A stretch of DNA of 64,000 nt from Actinomycetes bacterium (GCA_029782355.1 JAKOUY010000011.1:1-64000); one strand, 5' to 3'. Positions 16,657 to 24,641 are shown, numbered from the stretch's first letter. Made by a program: numbers and translations. Notes: generated by a model from the sequence alone, not told the origin.

Positions 16657-17925
16657 TCAGCGGTCGCTCATCGGCACGTAGTCGCGGGTCTCGCTGCCGA
16701 CGTACCACTGCCGCGGCCGGCTGATCTTCTGCTCCTTGTCGCCCAGCAGCTCCTGCCAGTGCGCCAGCCAGCCGACCGTGCGGGGGATGGCGAAGAGCAC
16801 GGTGAACATCGCCACCGGGAACCCGAGCGCCTGGTAGATCAGCCCGGAGTAGAAGTCGACGTTGGGATACAGCTTGCGCTCGATGAAGTACGGGTCGCTG
16901 AGGGCGGTCTCCTCCAGCTTGAGGGCGATGTCCAGCAGCGGGTTCTTGCCGGTGACCTCGAAGACCTCGTCGGCGGTGCGCTTGATGATCTTGGCTCGGG
17001 GGTCGTAGTTCTTGTACACCCGGTGACCGAAGCCCATCAGCCGGCTGCCCGTGCCGCTCTTGACCTCGGCGATGAAGTCGTCGACCTGGTCCATCGAACC
17101 GATGTCGGTGAGCATCCGCACCACCGCCTCGTTGGCCCCACCGTGCAATGGTCCGTAGAGCGCCGCGGCGGCAGCGGCCGCCGACGAGTACGGGTCGGCG
17201 TGGCTCGAGCCGACGACGCGCATGGCCGTCGTACCGCAGTTCTGCTCATGGTCGGCGTGGAGGATGAACAGCACGTCCATGGCCCGCTCCAGGCGCGGGT
17301 CGATCTCGTAGTCGCCGATCCGCCACATCATGTTCAAGAAGTTGGCCGGGAAGCTGAGGTCGTTGTTCGGGTAGACGAAGGGCAGGCCCACCGAGAAGCG
17401 GTAGCACATGGCCGCCAGCGTCGGAGTCTTGGCGATCAGCCGGAGGATCTGCTTGTCGCGGCTGGCCTTGTCGTGGATGTCCTTGGCGTCGTTGTAGAAG
17501 GTGCCGAGGGCGGCGAGCGAGCTGACCAGCATGCCCATCGGGTGGGCGTCGTAGTGGAAGCCGTCGACGAAGCGCTTGCGCATGTTCTCGTGGATGAACG
17601 TGTGGTTGGTGACGTCCTGGCGCCACTGGGCGAGCTGGGACGCGCTGGGCAGTTCGCCGTTCAGCAACAGGTAGGCGACCTCCAGGTAGGTGCTCTGCTC
17701 GGCCAGCTGCTCGATGGGATAACCGCGGTACCGAAGGATGCCGGCGTCGCCGTCGAGGTAGGTGATCGCGCTCTTGCAGGCCGCGGTCTGCATGTACGCC
17801 GGGTCGTAGATGTACAGGGACGGATCGAGCTCGCGCACCGCGGTGGCCGGGAAGACGCCGCCGGTGATGGGCACGGTCACGGTCTTGCCGGTGCGGTCGT
17901 CGGTCAGCGTGATCGTGTCGGCCAT
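16657..17925 (-). CDS. gltA: Citrate synthase (type II)
   Basis: A 422-residue hexamer-type citrate synthase condensing acetyl-CoA and oxaloacetate. Motifs: ITYLDGDAGILRYRGYPIEQLAE near the N-terminus, HADHEQNCGTTAMRVVGSSHADPY, the catalytic histidine in YGPLHGGANEAV, GFGHRVYKNYDPRA and the catalytic Asp region NVDFYSGLIYQALGFP. Length matches E. coli GltA (427). It heads a minus-strand unit with the lipoprotein and molybdoenzyme genes. Upstream are TAGTGT and a 16-bp perfect palindrome between it and the start codon (see 17942). Confidence 0.97.
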   Translation of the reverse strand: MADTITLTDDRTGKTVTVPITGGVFPATAVRELDPSLYIYDPAYMQTAACKSAITYLDGDAGILRYRGYPIEQLAEQSTYLEVAYLLLNGELPSASQLAQWRQDVTNHTFIHENMRKRFVDGFHYDAHPMGMLVSSLAALGTFYNDAKDIHDKASRDKQILRLIAKTPTLAAMCYRFSVGLPFVYPNNDLSFPANFLNMMWRIGDYEIDPRLERAMDVLFILHADHEQNCGTTAMRVVGSSHADPYSSAAAAAAALYGPLHGGANEAVVRMLTDIGSMDQVDDFIAEVKSGTGSRLMGFGHRVYKNYDPRAKIIKRTADEVFEVTGKNPLLDIALKLEETALSDPYFIERKLYPNVDFYSGLIYQALGFPVAMFTVLFAIPRTVGWLAHWQELLGDKEQKISRPRQWYVGSETRDYVPMSDR

Positions 17926-17941
17926 GTGCGTCCCTTCGTCG

Positions 17942-17957
17942 CCGGGGAATTCCCCGG
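17942..17957. promoter_or_regulatory. 16-bp perfect palindrome upstream of citrate synthase
   Basis: CCGGGGAATTCCCCGG lies 17-32 bp before the citrate synthase ATG, downstream of a -10-like TAGTGT (minus strand, 17963-17968). The position suits a repressor site or a 5'-leader hairpin. It does not resemble the ACAAGT repeats of icd and aconitase. Confidence 0.45.
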
Positions 17958-18015
17958 GCAGGACACTACAGGCGGGTGCGTCAGCCGACCACGGCCGCCA
18001 CAGCGCCGCCCCGCA

Positions 18016-19377
18016 CTACAGCGGGCTGTTGTCGTGGCCGCGCCGGGCGAAGCGTTCGCGCTTGTCCTGCAGGACGTCCAAGGCGTTGGTGATCGCCCGG
18101 CGGGTCTCCGACGGCTCGATCACCGCGTCGATGTAGCCGCGCTCGGCGGCCACGTACGGGTTCAGCAGGCGGGCGGCGTAGTCGGCCTCGAACGCTGCCT
18201 TCTGCTCCGGCGTGGCCCGCCGCTGGAGGATCGCCGCGGCCTGCCCGGCACCCATGACGGCGAGCTCGGCCCACGGCCACGCCAGGCACAGGTCGTTGCC
18301 CATCCGCTTGGAGTCCATGACGATGTACGCCCCGCCGTAGCTCTTGCGCAGGACCACGCAGATGCGTGGCACGGTGGCCCGGCCGTAGGCGAACACCAGC
18401 TGGGCGCCGTGGCGGATCATGCCCCGCCACTCGAGATCCTTGCCCGGGTAGAAGCCGGGCGTGTCGACCAGGGTGAGGATCGGCAGGTTGAAGGCGTCAC
18501 ACGTGGCCACGAAGCGGGCGGCCTTCTGCGAGGCGGGGATGTCCAGCGTGCCGGCGAGCGCCAGCGGTTGGTCGGCCACGACGCCGACCGGACGGCCGTG
18601 GAAGGTGGTCAGCGCGGTGACCACGTTGGCCGCCCACCGTGGACGGAGTTCGAGGTACTCGCCGTCGTCGCACAGCGCGGCCACCACCTGGCGGACGTCG
18701 TAGCTGCCGGTGGAGCTGGGCGGGATGAGCGTGCCGGCCTCGGGAGTCGCTCGGTCGGGCGGGTCGTCGGTCGGCCAGCGCGGTGGTTCTTGGTCGTTGT
18801 TCGAGGGCAGGTACGACAACAGCTGGGCGACCGCGGACATGGCCGCGTCGAGGTCGGGACACACCAGGCTGGCCGCCCCGCTGTGCCGGGCGTGCATCGC
18901 CGGTCCGCCCAGCTCGTCGTTGTCCACCGGGACTCCGGTGAACTGGGCGACCATCGTCGGTCCGCTGACGAAGGCGTAGGACTGCTCGGTCATCACCACC
19001 GCGTCGGCCAGGCCGAGCAGCAGGGCGGGACCGGACACCGCCGGTCCGTCGACCACCAGCACCACCGGGACGATGCCCGAGCAGTTGGCCAGCGCCCGGG
19101 CGGTTCGACCCCAGCCGTGCAGGGCGCTGAACCCCTCGACGATGTCGGCGCCACTCGACCGGATCACCGCCACCAGCGGGATCAGCCCGGCGAGGGCGGT
19201 CTCGGCGGCCACGGTGAGCACCGCCGAGGCATCCGAGCTCAACGCGCCGCGCCGCTCGGTGCCGTCGACGTCGGCCACGACCACCGGGCGACCGTCGATC
19301 TGCGACACCACGGCCCGGGCCGCTCCGGGGATCTTCGCCGACAGCCGGACCTGACCGGGGGCCGCGGCGAGGCTCAT
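18016..19377 (-). CDS. Acyl-CoA carboxylase, carboxyltransferase (beta) subunit family
   Basis: A 453-residue protein with the crotonase-like N and C halves of biotin-dependent carboxyltransferases: VDGPAVSGPALLLGLADAVVM and the SFVSGP-like AFVSGPTMVAQFTG in the N half; GVVADQPLALAGTLD, KAARFVATCDAFNLPILTLVDTPGFYPG, GAQLVFAYGRATVPRICVVLRKSYGGAY and AELAVMGAGQAAAILQRR in the C half. It is shorter than PccB/AccD (about 510-540), lacking part of the N-terminal region, so specificity is unclear. No biotin carboxylase or biotin carrier gene is nearby. The ATG at 19377 follows the LysR stop by 10 bp; an in-frame start at 19407 is an alternative. Confidence 0.88.
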   Translation of the reverse strand: MSLAAAPGQVRLSAKIPGAARAVVSQIDGRPVVVADVDGTERRGALSSDASAVLTVAAETALAGLIPLVAVIRSSGADIVEGFSALHGWGRTARALANCSGIVPVVLVVDGPAVSGPALLLGLADAVVMTEQSYAFVSGPTMVAQFTGVPVDNDELGGPAMHARHSGAASLVCPDLDAAMSAVAQLLSYLPSNNDQEPPRWPTDDPPDRATPEAGTLIPPSSTGSYDVRQVVAALCDDGEYLELRPRWAANVVTALTTFHGRPVGVVADQPLALAGTLDIPASQKAARFVATCDAFNLPILTLVDTPGFYPGKDLEWRGMIRHGAQLVFAYGRATVPRICVVLRKSYGGAYIVMDSKRMGNDLCLAWPWAELAVMGAGQAAAILQRRATPEQKAAFEADYAARLLNPYVAAERGYIDAVIEPSETRRAITNALDVLQDKRERFARRGHDNSPL

Positions 19378-19387
19378 CGGCGGCACC

Positions 19388-20350
19388 TTAGCCGGAGGTG
19401 CCGCCACCCGATCCGGAGCGGGACGACAGCGGGAAGGCGCTGGCGCCGATGTGCACGCCGGGCTGATCCTTGGTGATCTCCGCCAGTGCTTCGCGCAGCA
19501 CGCCGAGCGTGGCGCGGGTGGCCGCGCTGGGGGAGGGTCGCCGGCGCTGCACCCAGACGACCACCCGCCGCGGCAGGTCGGCGATCTGGAAGCGGGCGGC
19601 GCCGGCCGGCAAGCTGCGCGACACGGCCGTGGCCGGCACGATGGTGGCCCCGAAGCCGTCGGCGGCCAGCGACGCCATCAGCCGGACCCCGTCGATCTCC
19701 GCCGCCGGCACCAGCTCGATCCCGGCGGCGGCGGCCGCCCGGTCGAGCACCCGGCGGAACGCCGCGCCCGCCGGCGGCAGGATCAGCGGTTCCCCGTCGA
19801 GGTCGCCCAGCGTCAGGTTGGCTCGCCCGGCGAGCGGGTGCCCGGAGGGGGCCAGCAGCACGAGGTCCTCGGCGAACAGCGGCTCGACCAGCAGGTCGGT
19901 CTCGTCGATCGGGAGGTGGACGATGGCCGCGTCGAGGTGGGCGCCGAGCAGCCGGGGGAGCAGGGTCGTCGAGGTGCCCTCGTGGATCAGCGGATGGACG
20001 CCCGGATGGTGGTGGCGCAGGGCGCCGAGCAGCGCCGGCAGCATCCACCGGGCGGTGGTCCCGATGATGCCGATGCGCGTGTCGCCGCGAACCTCGTCGC
20101 CGCGCGAGGCCATCTCCGCCGACAGCTCGTCGAGGTCGCGCAGGATTCGCCGGGCCCGACCGACGACGACCACGCCGTCGTCGGTCAGCCCGCCCCGCTC
20201 GCGGTCCACCAGGCGTACTCCGAGGTCGCGCTCCAGGCGGGCGACGTGGGCGCTGACGTTGGACTGCACCGTGTACAAGGCCCGGGCCGCGGCCGAGAAC
20301 GACCCGTGCTCGGCGACGGCGACGAGGGTCTCGAGCTGGCGGACGTCCAT
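19388..20350 (-). CDS. LysR-family transcriptional regulator
   Basis: A 320-residue LTTR. The N-terminal winged helix-turn-helix shows MDVRQLETLVAVAEHGSFSA and ALYTVQSNVSAHVARLERDLGVRLVDRERGG. The effector-binding domain (about residues 90-295) starts TRIGIIGTTARWMLPALL and includes LVEPLFAEDLVLLAPSGHPL. It is upstream of and probably cotranscribed with the carboxyltransferase gene. TATCGT lies 8 nt before the ATG on the minus strand (20359-20364). Effector and targets are unknown. Confidence 0.92.
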   Translation of the reverse strand: MDVRQLETLVAVAEHGSFSAAARALYTVQSNVSAHVARLERDLGVRLVDRERGGLTDDGVVVVGRARRILRDLDELSAEMASRGDEVRGDTRIGIIGTTARWMLPALLGALRHHHPGVHPLIHEGTSTTLLPRLLGAHLDAAIVHLPIDETDLLVEPLFAEDLVLLAPSGHPLAGRANLTLGDLDGEPLILPPAGAAFRRVLDRAAAAAGIELVPAAEIDGVRLMASLAADGFGATIVPATAVSRSLPAGAARFQIADLPRRVVVWVQRRRPSPSAATRATLGVLREALAEITKDQPGVHIGASAFPLSSRSGSGGGTSG

Positions 20351-20385
20351 CTGGAAAAACGATAGCGACCATCGCCACGAACAGC

Positions 20386-20414
20386 TTGAACGATCACAGC
20401 TTCACGTGCATACT
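20386..20414 (+). promoter_or_regulatory. Sigma-70-type promoter of the 6C-like RNA
   Basis: TTGAAC (20386-20391), a 17-nt spacer, then CATACT (20409-20414). This is one of few convincing -35/-10 pairs in the window and predicts a transcription start near 20421, eight nt before the first C-loop hairpin. Confidence 0.65.
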
Positions 20415-20420
20415 TTCACG

Positions 20421-20530
20421 TAGTTCGAGGCGCCTCGACCCCCAACGAGGTGCCCGACGAACCGACGTGGTTCCCCCAAACCACCAGGTTCCAGGTTGAG
20501 AGGCCCGGCTTCCCCCAAAGCCGGGCCTTT
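20421..20530 (+). ncRNA. 6C-like small RNA with three C-rich-loop hairpins
   Basis: Three successive hairpins expose a run of five cytosines. Hairpin 1, 20429-20454: 9-bp stem GGCGCCTCG/CGAGGTGCC, loop ACCCCCAA. Hairpin 2, 20467-20484: stem GTGGTT/AACCAC, loop CCCCCA. Hairpin 3, 20501-20528 (extendable to 20499-20530): 11-bp stem AGGCCCGGCTT/AAGCCGGGCCT, loop CCCCCA, followed by TT, which serves as the Rho-independent terminator. The 6C RNA of Actinobacteria is known for two hairpins with C-rich loops; the mycobacterial 6C RNA pairs through these loops with G-rich translation start regions. A promoter is correctly placed upstream. There is no good reading frame. The 6C family assignment is mine by structure; loops here have five, not six, cytosines. 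Confidence 0.78.
20499..20530 (+). terminator. Intrinsic terminator at the 3' end of the 6C-like RNA
   Basis: The third C-loop hairpin (11-13 bp, including AGGCCCGGCTT/AAGCCGGGCCT) runs into TTTCCC. It separates the RNA from the promoter of the following methyltransferase gene at 20548. Confidence 0.7.
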
Positions 20531-20547
20531 CCCGTTCTCCGCCTCGC

Positions 20548-20553
20548 TACCGT
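20548..20553 (+). promoter_or_regulatory. -10 element TACCGT before the leader ORF and methyltransferase
   Basis: TACCGT-N8-ATG points to transcription starting at the ATG of an 8-codon ORF (20562-20588), whose stop overlaps the methyltransferase start codon. Confidence 0.45.
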
Positions 20554-20561
20554 CACGGACC

Positions 20562-20588
20562 ATGTCCGGACCACGAGACCGGCGGTGA
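20562..20588 (+). CDS. Candidate leaderless 8-residue upstream ORF
   Basis: ATG followed by seven codons (MSGPRDRR) and TGA. The TGA shares bases with the GTG start of the methyltransferase (GTGA). The ATG is 8 nt after TACCGT, so a leaderless ribosome could translate it and re-initiate on the main gene, which has no evident ribosome-binding sequence of its own. Prediction from spacing only. Confidence 0.4.
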   Translation: MSGPRDRR

Positions 20589-21388
20589 ACCGCTACACCC
20601 ACGGGCACGAGCCCGCCGTGGTGGCCGCGCACGCGGCGCGCACGGCGGCCAACTCGGCGCCACGGTTGGTCCCCCTGCTCCAGCCCGGCTGGTCGGTGCT
20701 CGACGTCGGCTGCGGTCCCGGTTCGGTCACCATTGACCTGGCCCGGCGGGTGGCACCGGGCCGGGTGGTGGGCGTGGACCGCTCGGCCGAGGTCATCGAG
20801 GCGGCGCGCCGCTCGGCCGAGGCGGCCGGCGTCGAGGTCGGCTGGTGGGTCGGCGACATCGCCACCCTGCCGTTCGACGACGCCTGCTTCGAGGTCGTTC
20901 ATGCCCACCAGGTGCTGCAGCACCTCGCCGACCCGGTGGCGGCGTTGGCCGAGATGTCGCGGGTGTGCCGACCAGGCGGGTGGATCGCCGTGCGCGACGC
21001 CGACTACGGGGCGATGACCTGGTACCCGGACCGCGCCGAGCTGTCCGACTGGCGAGACCTGTACCGATCGATCGCCCGGGCCAACGGTGCCGAACCGGAC
21101 GCCGGACGCCGGCTGCACCAGTGGGCCCGGGCCGCCGGACTGACCGACGTCGACGCCGGGGCGACGGCGTGGTCGTTCAGCTCGCCGGCCGAGCGCCGTT
21201 GGTGGGCCGAGCAGTGGGTCGCCCGGTTGCAGACCACGAGCTTCGTCGAGCAGGCGGTGGTCGCCGGACGGGCGAGCGCAGCGCGCCTGGCCGAGTTGGC
21301 CGGCGGCTGGCGGTGGTGGGCGGACCAGCCGGACGGATGGTTCCTGGTGCCCCACGGCGATCTGCTCGCCCGTCCCGCCCCCCGGTGA
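20585..21388 (+). CDS. SAM-dependent methyltransferase (UbiE-like class I)
   Basis: A 267-residue class I methyltransferase. It begins VNRYTHGHEPAVVAAHAART; the SAM-binding motif I is VLDVGCGPGSVTIDLA (residues ~40-55), the acidic post-I stretch VVGVDRSAEVIEAA, and motif IV/V VVHAHQVLQHLADPVAAL with the following RVCRPGGWIAVRDADYG. Closest in look to the UbiE/COQ5-type and actinobacterial small-molecule methyltransferases; the substrate cannot be assigned. The GTG at 20585 is chosen because upstream in-frame sequence overlaps the 6C-like RNA and has no conserved residues. Confidence 0.85.
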   Translation: MNRYTHGHEPAVVAAHAARTAANSAPRLVPLLQPGWSVLDVGCGPGSVTIDLARRVAPGRVVGVDRSAEVIEAARRSAEAAGVEVGWWVGDIATLPFDDACFEVVHAHQVLQHLADPVAALAEMSRVCRPGGWIAVRDADYGAMTWYPDRAELSDWRDLYRSIARANGAEPDAGRRLHQWARAAGLTDVDAGATAWSFSSPAERRWWAEQWVARLQTTSFVEQAVVAGRASAARLAELAGGWRWWADQPDGWFLVPHGDLLARPAPR

Positions 21389-21401
21389 GCGGCGCGCCCC
21401 G

Positions 21402-21407
21402 TACAGT
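21402..21407 (+). promoter_or_regulatory. -10 element TACAGT, leaderless promoter of the HAD-PlsC gene
   Basis: TACAGT-N7-ATG places the transcript start on the start codon at 21415. Confidence 0.5.
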
Positions 21408-21414
21408 TGGTCCG

Positions 21415-22845
21415 ATGAGCCGACGCGGCGCCGCTTTCTTCGACCTCGACCGCACCCTGCTCGCCGGGGCGTCCGGTGAGGTCTTCGCCCGGGCGATGCG
21501 CGAGGCGGGGGTGACCAGCCGGGAGTTTCCCGGCGAGCGCCTCCTGTTCTCGCTGTTCAACACGGTCGGCGAGACCCTTCCGTCGATGCTCCTGACCCGC
21601 CAGGGCGCCCGGGTGGCCAAGGGCCGCCGGCAGGCCGACGTCCAGCGGGCCGCCCTGCACGCCGCCCCGGAACTGGCCGCCCAGCTCCAGCCGATGGCCG
21701 GGCGGCTGTTCGACGAGCACCGCCGAGCCGGCCGGCCACTGGTCCTGGCCACCACCACCCCATACGACATGGTCGCCCCGCTGGCCGACCTGCTCGGTCT
21801 CGACGACGTGGTCGCCACCCGCTACGGCGTGGCCGCCGACGGCACCTACGACGGCAGCCTCGCCGGTCCGTTCGTGTGGTCCTACGGCAAGCGCGACGCC
21901 GTGGCCGACTGGGCCCGGGCCAACCGCGTGTCGCTGGCCGACAGCTACGCCTACAGCGACAGCTTCTACGACGCCCCGCTGCTCGGAGCGGTCGGTCACC
22001 CGGTGGTGGTCAACCCTGATCCGCGGATGAAGGTGCTGGCCACCCTGCGGCGCTGGCCGGAGGAGTCGCTGTCCGCCTCGTCGGGCAGCGTGGTCATCCC
22101 GTTCCTCAACCGCGATCTGGCCAGCCTGTCGATGGAGCTGGCCAACCCGCTCTTCTACCCCTACGCCCGCTTCGATGTCGCCGGCAGCGAGCACATCCCC
22201 TCCAGCGGGCCGGCCATCCTGGTGGGCAACCACCGCAGCTACTTCGACCCGGCGGCGATCATGATGGCGGTCGGCCCGAGCAAGCGCTCGCTGCGGTTCC
22301 TCGGCAAGCGCGAGGTGTTCGACGCCCCGATCATCGGGCCACTGGCCAAGGCGGCCGGGGGCATCCCCGTCGATCGGGGCACCGGCAACGACGCCCCGCT
22401 GGAGGCCGCCCAGGCGGCCATCGAGCACGGCGACATCGTCGGCCTGATGCCCCAGGGCACCATCCCGCGGGGTGCGGCGTTCTACGACCCGGTGCTGCGC
22501 GGCCGGTGGGGTGCCGCCCGCCTCGCCGCGGCCACCCGTGCCCCGGTCATCCCCGTGGGCATCTGGGGGACCGAGCACGTCTGGCCGAGGTCGTCGCGCC
22601 TGCCACGGGTGTTCAACGTGCTCACCCCGCCGGAGATCCGCGTGCGCGTCGGGCCCCCGGTGGAGCTCAAGTACCGCAGCCCGGACGCCGACACCAAGCG
22701 GATCATGGCGGCGATCACCGCCCTGCTGCCGGCCGAGGCCCACCTCGCGCACACCCCGTCGGCCGAGGAGATCGCCCGGGCCCTGCCACCCGGGTACCAC
22801 GGCGATCCGACGGCCGAGCGCGACCGCCGCCCGGGCACCGACTGA
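21415..22845 (+). CDS. HAD phosphatase-PlsC acyltransferase fusion protein
   Basis: A 476-residue two-domain protein. Residues 1-210 are a SerB-type HAD hydrolase (DxD motif in AFFDLDRTLLAGASG, ATTTPYDMVAPLADLL, YSDSFYDAPLLGAVGHPVVVNPD). Residues 240-430 are a PlsC-type 1-acylglycerol-3-phosphate acyltransferase (NHRSYFDPAAIM is the HX4D motif, KREVFDAPIIGPLAKAAGGIPVDRG, MPQGTIPRG in the place of FPEGT). The same order is known in mycobacterial SerB2/PlsC fusion proteins of phospholipid or triacylglycerol synthesis. The HAD domain may dephosphorylate the phosphatidate made by the second domain; that coupling is inference. It opens the lipid gene cluster up to the desaturase. Confidence 0.88.
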   Translation: MSRRGAAFFDLDRTLLAGASGEVFARAMREAGVTSREFPGERLLFSLFNTVGETLPSMLLTRQGARVAKGRRQADVQRAALHAAPELAAQLQPMAGRLFDEHRRAGRPLVLATTTPYDMVAPLADLLGLDDVVATRYGVAADGTYDGSLAGPFVWSYGKRDAVADWARANRVSLADSYAYSDSFYDAPLLGAVGHPVVVNPDPRMKVLATLRRWPEESLSASSGSVVIPFLNRDLASLSMELANPLFYPYARFDVAGSEHIPSSGPAILVGNHRSYFDPAAIMMAVGPSKRSLRFLGKREVFDAPIIGPLAKAAGGIPVDRGTGNDAPLEAAQAAIEHGDIVGLMPQGTIPRGAAFYDPVLRGRWGAARLAAATRAPVIPVGIWGTEHVWPRSSRLPRVFNVLTPPEIRVRVGPPVELKYRSPDADTKRIMAAITALLPAEAHLAHTPSAEEIARALPPGYHGDPTAERDRRPGTD

Positions 22846-22851
22846 CCGGCG

Positions 22852-23637
22852 TCAGCTGCGCTTCGGCGGGCGGGGGACGAACGGCGACGTCCGGGCCACG
22901 TAGTCCTCGTAGCCGGCTCGGCGCTTGACCAGCGAGCGCTCCAGCAGGGTGACCCCGCTGACCCGGCGCAGCAGCACGGTCATCACCACCGCCCCGACCA
23001 GCCCCCAGGCGCCGAGCCCGGACTCGGCGGCCACCAGGGCGATGCCCCACCACACGCAGGCGTCGCCGAAGTAGTTGGGATGGCGGGTGTAGCGCCACAG
23101 GCCACGGTCCATCACCGTCCCGGCCGTCGCCGGGTCGGCCTTGAACCGGGCCAGCTGGAGGTCCCCGATGGTTTCGAAGGCCAGGCCGACGCCCCACACG
23201 GCGACACCCAGCCAAGCCAGCCATCCGACATCTGGCGTCGACGGCACCTGGCCGAGCTGCACGGGCAGGGACACCACCCACATCAGCACGCCTTGGACGA
23301 CGAAGACCCGGAGCAGGCTGCTGAGCCAGAAGCCACCGCCGGCCCGGCGGCGCATGGCCCGGTAGCGGAAGTCCTCGCCGTTGCCGTGGTTCCGCCACCA
23401 CAGGTACGCGGCCAGGCGCAGTCCCCACAGGGTGGTCATCGCCACCAGCAGCCATTGGCGGTGGTCGTTGCCGTCGACCAGCCAGCGCACCACCCAGGCG
23501 ACGGTCACGAAGCCGAGACCCCAGACGATGTCCACGATCGAGGCGTTGACCAGCGTGACGCTGACCGCCCAGGTGGCGATCATCAGCATGGCGATGGCGA
23601 CGGCAGCCCCCACCATGGCCGTGGCCGTCGGGCTCAT
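22852..23637 (-). CDS. DUF1295 membrane protein (steroid 5-alpha reductase-like)
   Basis: A 261-residue integral membrane protein with about six to seven hydrophobic segments. The DUF1295 signatures are DIVWGLGFVTVAW near residue 37, YLWWRNHGNGEDFRYRAMRR, FETIGDLQLARFK and the C-terminal GLWRYTRHPNYFGDACVWWG, the pattern shared with isoprenylcysteine methyltransferases and 3-oxo-5-alpha-steroid dehydrogenases. It ends with a basic tail (LVKRRAGYEDYVARTSPFVP). The start overlaps the stop of the acyltransferase gene by 4 nt (ATGA). A reductase or methyltransferase acting on a membrane lipid is likely; substrate unknown. Confidence 0.85.
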   Translation of the reverse strand: MSPTATAMVGAAVAIAMLMIATWAVSVTLVNASIVDIVWGLGFVTVAWVVRWLVDGNDHRQWLLVAMTTLWGLRLAAYLWWRNHGNGEDFRYRAMRRRAGGGFWLSSLLRVFVVQGVLMWVVSLPVQLGQVPSTPDVGWLAWLGVAVWGVGLAFETIGDLQLARFKADPATAGTVMDRGLWRYTRHPNYFGDACVWWGIALVAAESGLGAWGLVGAVVMTVLLRRVSGVTLLERSLVKRRAGYEDYVARTSPFVPRPPKRS

Positions 23638-24629
23638 GTCCGACCGCCGTCGATCGCCGAGGCGACCCGTCGATCGAGGGTCAGCCAGTGCTGGTCGAGC
23701 CACGGCCCGAACCGCTCGCCACGGGGCACGTCGGCGGCGGGGATGCGCTCGACGGCGAACGACACCCGGCGCGGTGGGCCGGCCAGCGCCTGGCGGATGC
23801 CGGCGACGGAGTCCATGCCCTCGAACCCGGTGTGCCACGCCAGCAGCACGTCGGCGTCCGGCCGGGCATCGACGATGGCGGCGCTGCCGGCCAGGCGCAC
23901 CGGGAGCAGCTGGGTCAGCGCCCCCAGCCGCTCGGCGCGCTGCGGGTCGCGTTCGGCAATGCGTGCCAGGGCCCGTTGGCGCTTGTGCGCGTTGGCCCGG
24001 GTGCCCTCCGGGAAGATGACCATCACGTCATCCTGACCCAACCGCGCCGCCGCCTGGCGGATCCGTGCCAGTTCTGGCGCGGCGTCCGGCGCCTGGCGGT
24101 CGACGAACACGTTCGGCAGGCGGTTGCCGACGATGTCCAGGTTCGGCACGCCGAGCAGTTCGCGCTTCAACACGTAGTGCGGGTTCATCCCGGCCAGGTC
24201 GCTGATCACCCAGGCACTGACCAGCGAGTCGGCCAGGCTGGCGTGTCGGCACAGCATGACGGTCGGGCCGGGGGCGAGCAGGTCGGTGCCCGCCGCGGTC
24301 ACCTGCACGCCGGTGGTGCGGTGCAGCGCGGCCATCAGCGTGTGCACCCACCAGCGCTGCAGCCGGTAGTGGGCCGCCAGATCGTGCGACCGCCCGGTGG
24401 CCCACAACCCGACGGCACGCCCCACCCCGATCACCTCGAGCCAGCACCACGCCGTGGCGAAGGCGCCGAGGCGGACGTCCGGAAGCCGCCAGCGGCGCCG
24501 GCCCACGTCGGCGAGCGCGACGAGCGGCACCCACAGGGGGGCGAGGACCGTGAGGCCCAGCGCACCGATGCCGACTGCGCCGACACTGATCGATCGGCGT
24601 CGTAGGCGGGTGAGCCAACCATCGGGCAT
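23634..24629 (-). CDS. PlsC-family lysophospholipid acyltransferase
   Basis: A 331-residue membrane acyltransferase. N-terminal hydrophobic segments (about 13-42 and 55-75) are followed by the acyltransferase core: HX4D in LCRHASLADSL, the substrate-binding VFVDRQAPDA, and FPEGTRANAHKR. It is longer than E. coli PlsC (245), closer to LPLAT proteins that act on lysophosphatidate or related lipids in eukaryotes. The promoter TACAGT-N6-ATG makes a leaderless transcript likely. It is divergent from the acyl-ACP desaturase with only 77 bp between starts, so both may respond to the same regulator. Confidence 0.88.
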   Translation of the reverse strand: MPDGWLTRLRRRSISVGAVGIGALGLTVLAPLWVPLVALADVGRRRWRLPDVRLGAFATAWCWLEVIGVGRAVGLWATGRSHDLAAHYRLQRWWVHTLMAALHRTTGVQVTAAGTDLLAPGPTVMLCRHASLADSLVSAWVISDLAGMNPHYVLKRELLGVPNLDIVGNRLPNVFVDRQAPDAAPELARIRQAAARLGQDDVMVIFPEGTRANAHKRQRALARIAERDPQRAERLGALTQLLPVRLAGSAAIVDARPDADVLLAWHTGFEGMDSVAGIRQALAGPPRRVSFAVERIPAADVPRGERFGPWLDQHWLTLDRRVASAIDGGRT

Positions 24630-24635
24630 CGCCGG

Positions 24636-24641
24636 ACTGTA
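24636..24641 (-). promoter_or_regulatory. -10 element TACAGT, leaderless promoter of the PlsC-family gene
   Basis: On the minus strand TACAGT-N6-ATG. Confidence 0.5.

Noticed and set aside
16649-16708. Longer start for the lipoprotein gene
   Set aside because: It would add an arginine-rich stretch before the signal peptide and overlap the citrate synthase gene by 50 bp.
20450-20584. N-terminal extension of the methyltransferase into the 6C-like RNA
   Set aside because: The extension has no conserved residues and runs through the terminator hairpin; GTG 20585 fits the family start.
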